DNA from: Methyloglobulus sp.
GTDB lineage: Bacteria > Pseudomonadota > Gammaproteobacteria > Methylococcales > Methylomonadaceae
NCBI GenBank assembly: GCA_013140405.1
Contig: JABFSV010000490.1
Span: forward strand, 1 to 15,309
Reading direction: 5' to 3'
Length of the DNA: 15,309 nucleotides
Under the pieces are notes generated by a model, which saw nothing but the letters and a program-made list of their open reading frames with translations, searched no databases and had not been told where the DNA came from. The translations under genes and the position numbers were made by a program. The number at the start of each line of letters is the position of its first letter. Within the stretch, counting starts at the first letter, position 1. This document shows positions 12,390 through 15,309 of this stretch, piece after piece.

Positions 12390-12959
12390 ATGGCTGTTTA
12401 TAGCACTAGTGAGTTTAAAGCCGGATTAAAGGTCATGTTGGACAACGATCCGTGTGCGATTATTGAAAATGAGTTCGTCAAGCCGGGCAAAGGCCAAGCG
12501 TTCAATCGGGTCAAGATCAGGAACCTCAAGACAGGTCGCGTTATCGAACGCACGTTTAAGTCTGGCGAATCGTTGGAAGGCGCGGATGTGGTCGATGTCG
12601 ATATGCAGTACCTGTATAACGATGGCGAATATCGGCATTTTATGAAGCCTGATACGTTTGAGCAGTATCAAGCCGATGACAAAATTGTCGGGGATGCAAG
12701 TAAGTGGCTGAAAGACCAGGATTCTTGCACAATCACGCTGTGGAACGATGCACCATTGGCGGTTACCCCTGCCAATTTTGTTGAGTTAGCCATTGTCGAA
12801 ACCGATCCAGGCGTTCGTGGCGATACCTCTGGCGGCGGCGGCAAGCCAGCCAAATTGGATACTGGCGCTACGGTTAGGGTGCCTTTGTTTGTCCAGATTG
12901 GGGAAATCATCAAAGTTGATACCCGCACAGGTGAATATATCTCGCGCGTAAAAGAATAA
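12390..12959 (+). CDS. efp: elongation factor P
   Basis: EF-P binds ribosomes stalled at polyproline and stimulates peptide bond formation. The protein has 189 residues, the usual length. ATG 12390 was chosen over the upstream in-frame ATG at 12351 because AGAGGA (12380-12385) lies four bases before it and the protein then begins [15 protein letters not shown], as in known EF-Ps. The modification loop VKPGKGQAF is present with Lys34, the residue that EpmA modifies with beta-lysine. Domains II and III follow, with [28 protein letters not shown], and the C-terminal [20 protein letters not shown]. It forms a likely operon with epmA 30 bases downstream. Confidence 0.98.
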   Translation: MAVYSTSEFKAGLKVMLDNDPCAIIENEFVKPGKGQAFNRVKIRNLKTGRVIERTFKSGESLEGADVVDVDMQYLYNDGEYRHFMKPDTFEQYQADDKIVGDASKWLKDQDSCTITLWNDAPLAVTPANFVELAIVETDPGVRGDTSGGGGKPAKLDTGATVRVPLFVQIGEIIKVDTRTGEYISRVKE

Positions 12960-12989
12960 CTATTTTCAGATGGACTGTCAGGATAGGGA

Positions 12990-13976
12990 TTGAGCGGACT
13001 AAAAGCGGACTGGCAGCCTACGTGTTCCCTGGATCTGCTGCGCTTGAGGGCGCAAACACTCCAGAAAATACGCCAGTTTTTTGCAGACAGGGCTGTCCTG
13101 GAAGTGGAAACGCCTTTGCTGGGCAGTGCAATTGGCACTGATCCACAACTGGATTTTTTCACGACTGCATATCATTGGTCGCCAAGGCAACAAACGTTGT
13201 TTTTGCAGACTTCCCCAGAATTTGCCATGAAACGCCTGCTAGCAGCGGGTAGCGGCTCCATTTACCAAGTCTGTAAGGCATTCAGGAACGGGGAGTCAGG
13301 GCGGTTTCATAACCCTGAATTTACCCTTTTAGAATGGTATCGCGTCGGCTACAACCTGTCGCAACTGATGGGCGAAGTGGATGAGCTGATTGCTTTGCTG
13401 TTTGAAGGCAATGTGTTGCAAGCGACTCAAAGAGTCAGCTATCAAAGCCTTTTTCAGCAATACACTAGCTTGAATCCCTTGGTGTTTTCCTACCAAGAAT
13501 ACTCTGCCTATGCTCAAGGTATCGGATTGGTCGATGCAGCATCCATCTGTGGTCAAGACCATACGATGTGGCTGGATTTTATTTTCAGCCATCAAATTCA
13601 ACCCTACATAGGAAATAATAAGCTGTGTATGGTGTATGGTTATCCTGCTTGTATGCCATCATTGGCTAGGATTAATGAAAACAATGCCGCAATTACTGAT
13701 AGAGTTGAGTTGTTCATCAATGGCGTTGAGTTAGGGAATGGCTATTTTGAGCTTTCTGATGCAAAGGAGCAGGAACAACGGTTTGATAGCGAGATTGCCG
13801 TCAGGGAAAGCACAAAACGCCCCGCTGTAATCAAGGATGAACGGTTGTTGGCGGCATTAGGCGTGGGTTTGCCAGACTGTTCTGGCATTGCCATTGGGCT
13901 GGACAGAATCCTGATGTTGCTGTCGAATAGCCCCGTTATCGACGATGTTTTGGCTTTTTCCATAAGCAAGGCTTAA
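12990..13976 (+). CDS. epmA: EF-P lysine ligase EpmA (GenX/PoxA)
   Basis: EpmA is a class II lysyl-tRNA-synthetase paralogue that lacks the anticodon-binding domain and attaches (R)-beta-lysine to EF-P Lys34. The 328-residue length fits the family (about 325). The start is TTG 12990, with AGGA (12980-12983) six bases upstream; no in-frame ATG gives a full N-terminus. Motif 1 region: RAVLEVETPLLG. Motif 2 (98-117): FRNGESGRFHNPEFTLLEWY. Motif 3 (~296-310): SGIAIGLDRILMLL. The substrate-site segment VELGNGYFELSDAKEQ is also intact. With epmB and efp it completes the modification module; the hydroxylase EpmC is not in the window. Confidence 0.96.
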   Translation: MSGLKADWQPTCSLDLLRLRAQTLQKIRQFFADRAVLEVETPLLGSAIGTDPQLDFFTTAYHWSPRQQTLFLQTSPEFAMKRLLAAGSGSIYQVCKAFRNGESGRFHNPEFTLLEWYRVGYNLSQLMGEVDELIALLFEGNVLQATQRVSYQSLFQQYTSLNPLVFSYQEYSAYAQGIGLVDAASICGQDHTMWLDFIFSHQIQPYIGNNKLCMVYGYPACMPSLARINENNAAITDRVELFINGVELGNGYFELSDAKEQEQRFDSEIAVRESTKRPAVIKDERLLAALGVGLPDCSGIAIGLDRILMLLSNSPVIDDVLAFSISKA

Positions 13977-13998
13977 GCTGATTTAAGTTTTACTGTAT

Positions 13999-14004
13999 TA
14001 TAAT
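13999..14004 (+). promoter_or_regulatory. putative bamA -10 element
   Basis: A perfect TATAAT lies 43 bases before the bamA ATG, in the 71-base gap after epmA. No good -35 hexamer is seen at the right distance. An activator or a weak -35 would be needed, so this is a candidate only. Confidence 0.35.
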
Positions 14005-14047
14005 CACCTAGTCTCTATAGTGGGCAATGACGTTCCTTTAGGTTTAA

Positions 14048-15309
14048 ATGAAATTACACATACTTGCACGTTTTTTACTGATAGGCCTACTGCTTGTTTC
14101 CCAGTCGGTCAAAAGCGACGAAGAATTCATTGTCAGCGACATTCAAGTAAAGGGATTGCAGCGCATTTCTGAGGGTACGGTATTCAACTATCTCCCCGTC
14201 AATGTTGGAGAGCGGTTTTCCCTAAGCAATGTCGGGCCTGCGATCAAGGCCTTATTCAAGACCGGTTTTTTTAAGGATGTCTCCCTGGAAAGGGAAGGCT
14301 CGGCGCTGATAGTCAATGTGGTAGAGCGCCCGTCAATAGCAAAAATCATTTTTGAAGGCAACAAAGACCTCAGCAAAGAGGACTTGACTAAAGCGCTAGA
14401 CAAGATCGGTTTGTCTGAAGGCAAGATATTTGACCGCTCCGTGTTGGACAAAGTCGAGCTGGAGTTAAAGCGCCAATACCTCAGTCACGGCAAATACAGC
14501 TTGAAAATCAAGACTGATGTAGCCGATTTGACCCGTAATCGGGTCGGTATCCGTATTAACATTTCTGAAGGTCGAGTCACTAAAATCAAGGAAATCAATA
14601 TTGTCGGCAACAAAACCTTCGATGATGCAACCTTGTTGAAAAAACTGGAGCTGAACACCACCAATCTACTGTCTTTCTACAGCAAAGACGACCAGTATTC
14701 CAAGCAGAAGTTACAAGCTGACTTGGAAACATTACGGTCTTATTACCTGGATAGGGGTTATATCAACTTCGCCATTGAATCCACCCAGGTCGCCATTACA
14801 CCCGATAAAAAAGATATTTATGTCACCATCAACGTCAAGGAAGGTGCGGTTTACGCACTGGAAAAAGTCAAGTTGACTGGAAATCTAGTCGTTAAACCAG
14901 ATGAGCTTATTAAGCTGATGACAGTAGGCCCTGGAGAAACTTTCTCCAGAAAAAATGCCACAGAAACCTCCAAAGCCATACAGGATCGCTTGGGTGACGA
15001 GGGTTATGCGTTTGCCAACGTCAATATGGTGCCAGAAATCCACGAGGCCAACAAAACCGTGGACATGGCTTTTTTCGTCGACCCCGGCAAGCGTGCGTAT
15101 GTACGTCGGATCAATTATAGCGGCAACACTAAAACCCGTGATGAAGTGCTGCGCCGCGAAATGCGCCAAATGGAATCCAGTTGGGCATCCAGTTCAAAAA
15201 TTGAGCGGTCAAAAACACGGCTTGAACGGTTGGGTTACTTTGAGTCAGTCAACGTTGAAACCCCGCCCGTTCCAGGTACCGCTGACCAGATTGATGTCAA
15301 TTACTCGGT
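14048..15309 (+). CDS. bamA: outer membrane protein assembly factor BamA, 3' end outside window
   Basis: BamA is the central Omp85 component that folds beta-barrels into the outer membrane. The frame is open from ATG 14048 to the window edge (420 codons). A short AGG precedes the start by five bases. The signal peptide is residues ~1-22 (MKLHILARFLLIGLLLVSQS). POTRA domains begin at about residues 25 (FIVSDIQVKGLQRISEGTV), 95 (IAKIIFEGNKDLSKEDL), 177 (TKIKEINIVGNKTFDDATL), 275 (YALEKVKLTGNLVVKPDEL) and 352 (AYVRRINYSGNTKTRDEVL). These are five repeats of the expected type; the barrel domain is beyond the window. It follows epmA rather than rseP in the part visible here. Confidence 0.95.
   Translation, partial: MKLHILARFLLIGLLLVSQSVKSDEEFIVSDIQVKGLQRISEGTVFNYLPVNVGERFSLSNVGPAIKALFKTGFFKDVSLEREGSALIVNVVERPSIAKIIFEGNKDLSKEDLTKALDKIGLSEGKIFDRSVLDKVELELKRQYLSHGKYSLKIKTDVADLTRNRVGIRINISEGRVTKIKEINIVGNKTFDDATLLKKLELNTTNLLSFYSKDDQYSKQKLQADLETLRSYYLDRGYINFAIESTQVAITPDKKDIYVTINVKEGAVYALEKVKLTGNLVVKPDELIKLMTVGPGETFSRKNATETSKAIQDRLGDEGYAFANVNMVPEIHEANKTVDMAFFVDPGKRAYVRRINYSGNTKTRDEVLRREMRQMESSWASSSKIERSKTRLERLGYFESVNVETPPVPGTADQIDVNYS

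Noticed and set aside
12668..13162. 164-codon minus-strand ORF
   Set aside because: It spans the efp 3' end and epmA 5' end on the opposite strand. Both plus-strand genes are secure.

Overview
The window looks like chromosomal DNA from a Gram-negative gammaproteobacterium. The evidence is a BamA outer-membrane assembly gene, a gamma-type EF-P lysylation set (epmB, efp, epmA), Sec and lipoprotein signal peptides, and outer-membrane barrels ending in an aromatic residue. A methanotroph-like lineage (Methylococcales) is my guess from the general character of the genes; nothing in the window proves it.

Layout. (1) 1-1400: the 3' part of a HEAT-repeat gene, a doubtful tiny overlapping ORF, and a secreted 164-residue protein with four cysteines, followed by two stem-loops. 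(2) 1608-11011: the centre of interest. A two-gene cassette is present three times in tandem. Each copy has a 72-74 residue lipoprotein (DUF4266-like, C-terminus GGGCGCY) followed by a 917-980 residue outer-membrane protein. That protein joins an N-terminal DUF3570-like barrel to a C-terminal 'transporter/MetA-like' barrel through a His-rich linker. In all three cassettes the big gene appears to start at a GTG inside the last codons of the lipoprotein gene, preceded by an AAGGGGG ribosome-binding site that itself encodes part of the conserved Gly/Cys tail. (3) 11012-11294: a palindromic repeat and an otherwise featureless convergent spacer. (4) 11295-13976: epmB (minus) diverging from efp-epmA (plus), the complete beta-lysylation pathway for elongation factor P except EpmC. 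(5) 14048-15309: the 5' part of bamA (signal peptide and POTRA domains), cut by the window edge.

How it fits together. The lipoprotein and the barrel are probably made together in matched amounts and act at the outer membrane. The 53-residue mature lipoprotein is almost invariant across the copies (51/53 positions), although more than half of its codons differ synonymously between copies 1 and 2. The barrels keep their strands but differ strongly in several loops. This suggests one common partner peptide serving three barrels of differing surface specificity. Several families of short palindromic interspersed repeats are scattered through the array. In all three barrel genes, repeat-like DNA lies in frame between the coupled start codon and the signal-peptide core. 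The function of the cassette is not known to me; a redox or metal-related role is inferred from Cys, His and Met patterns only.
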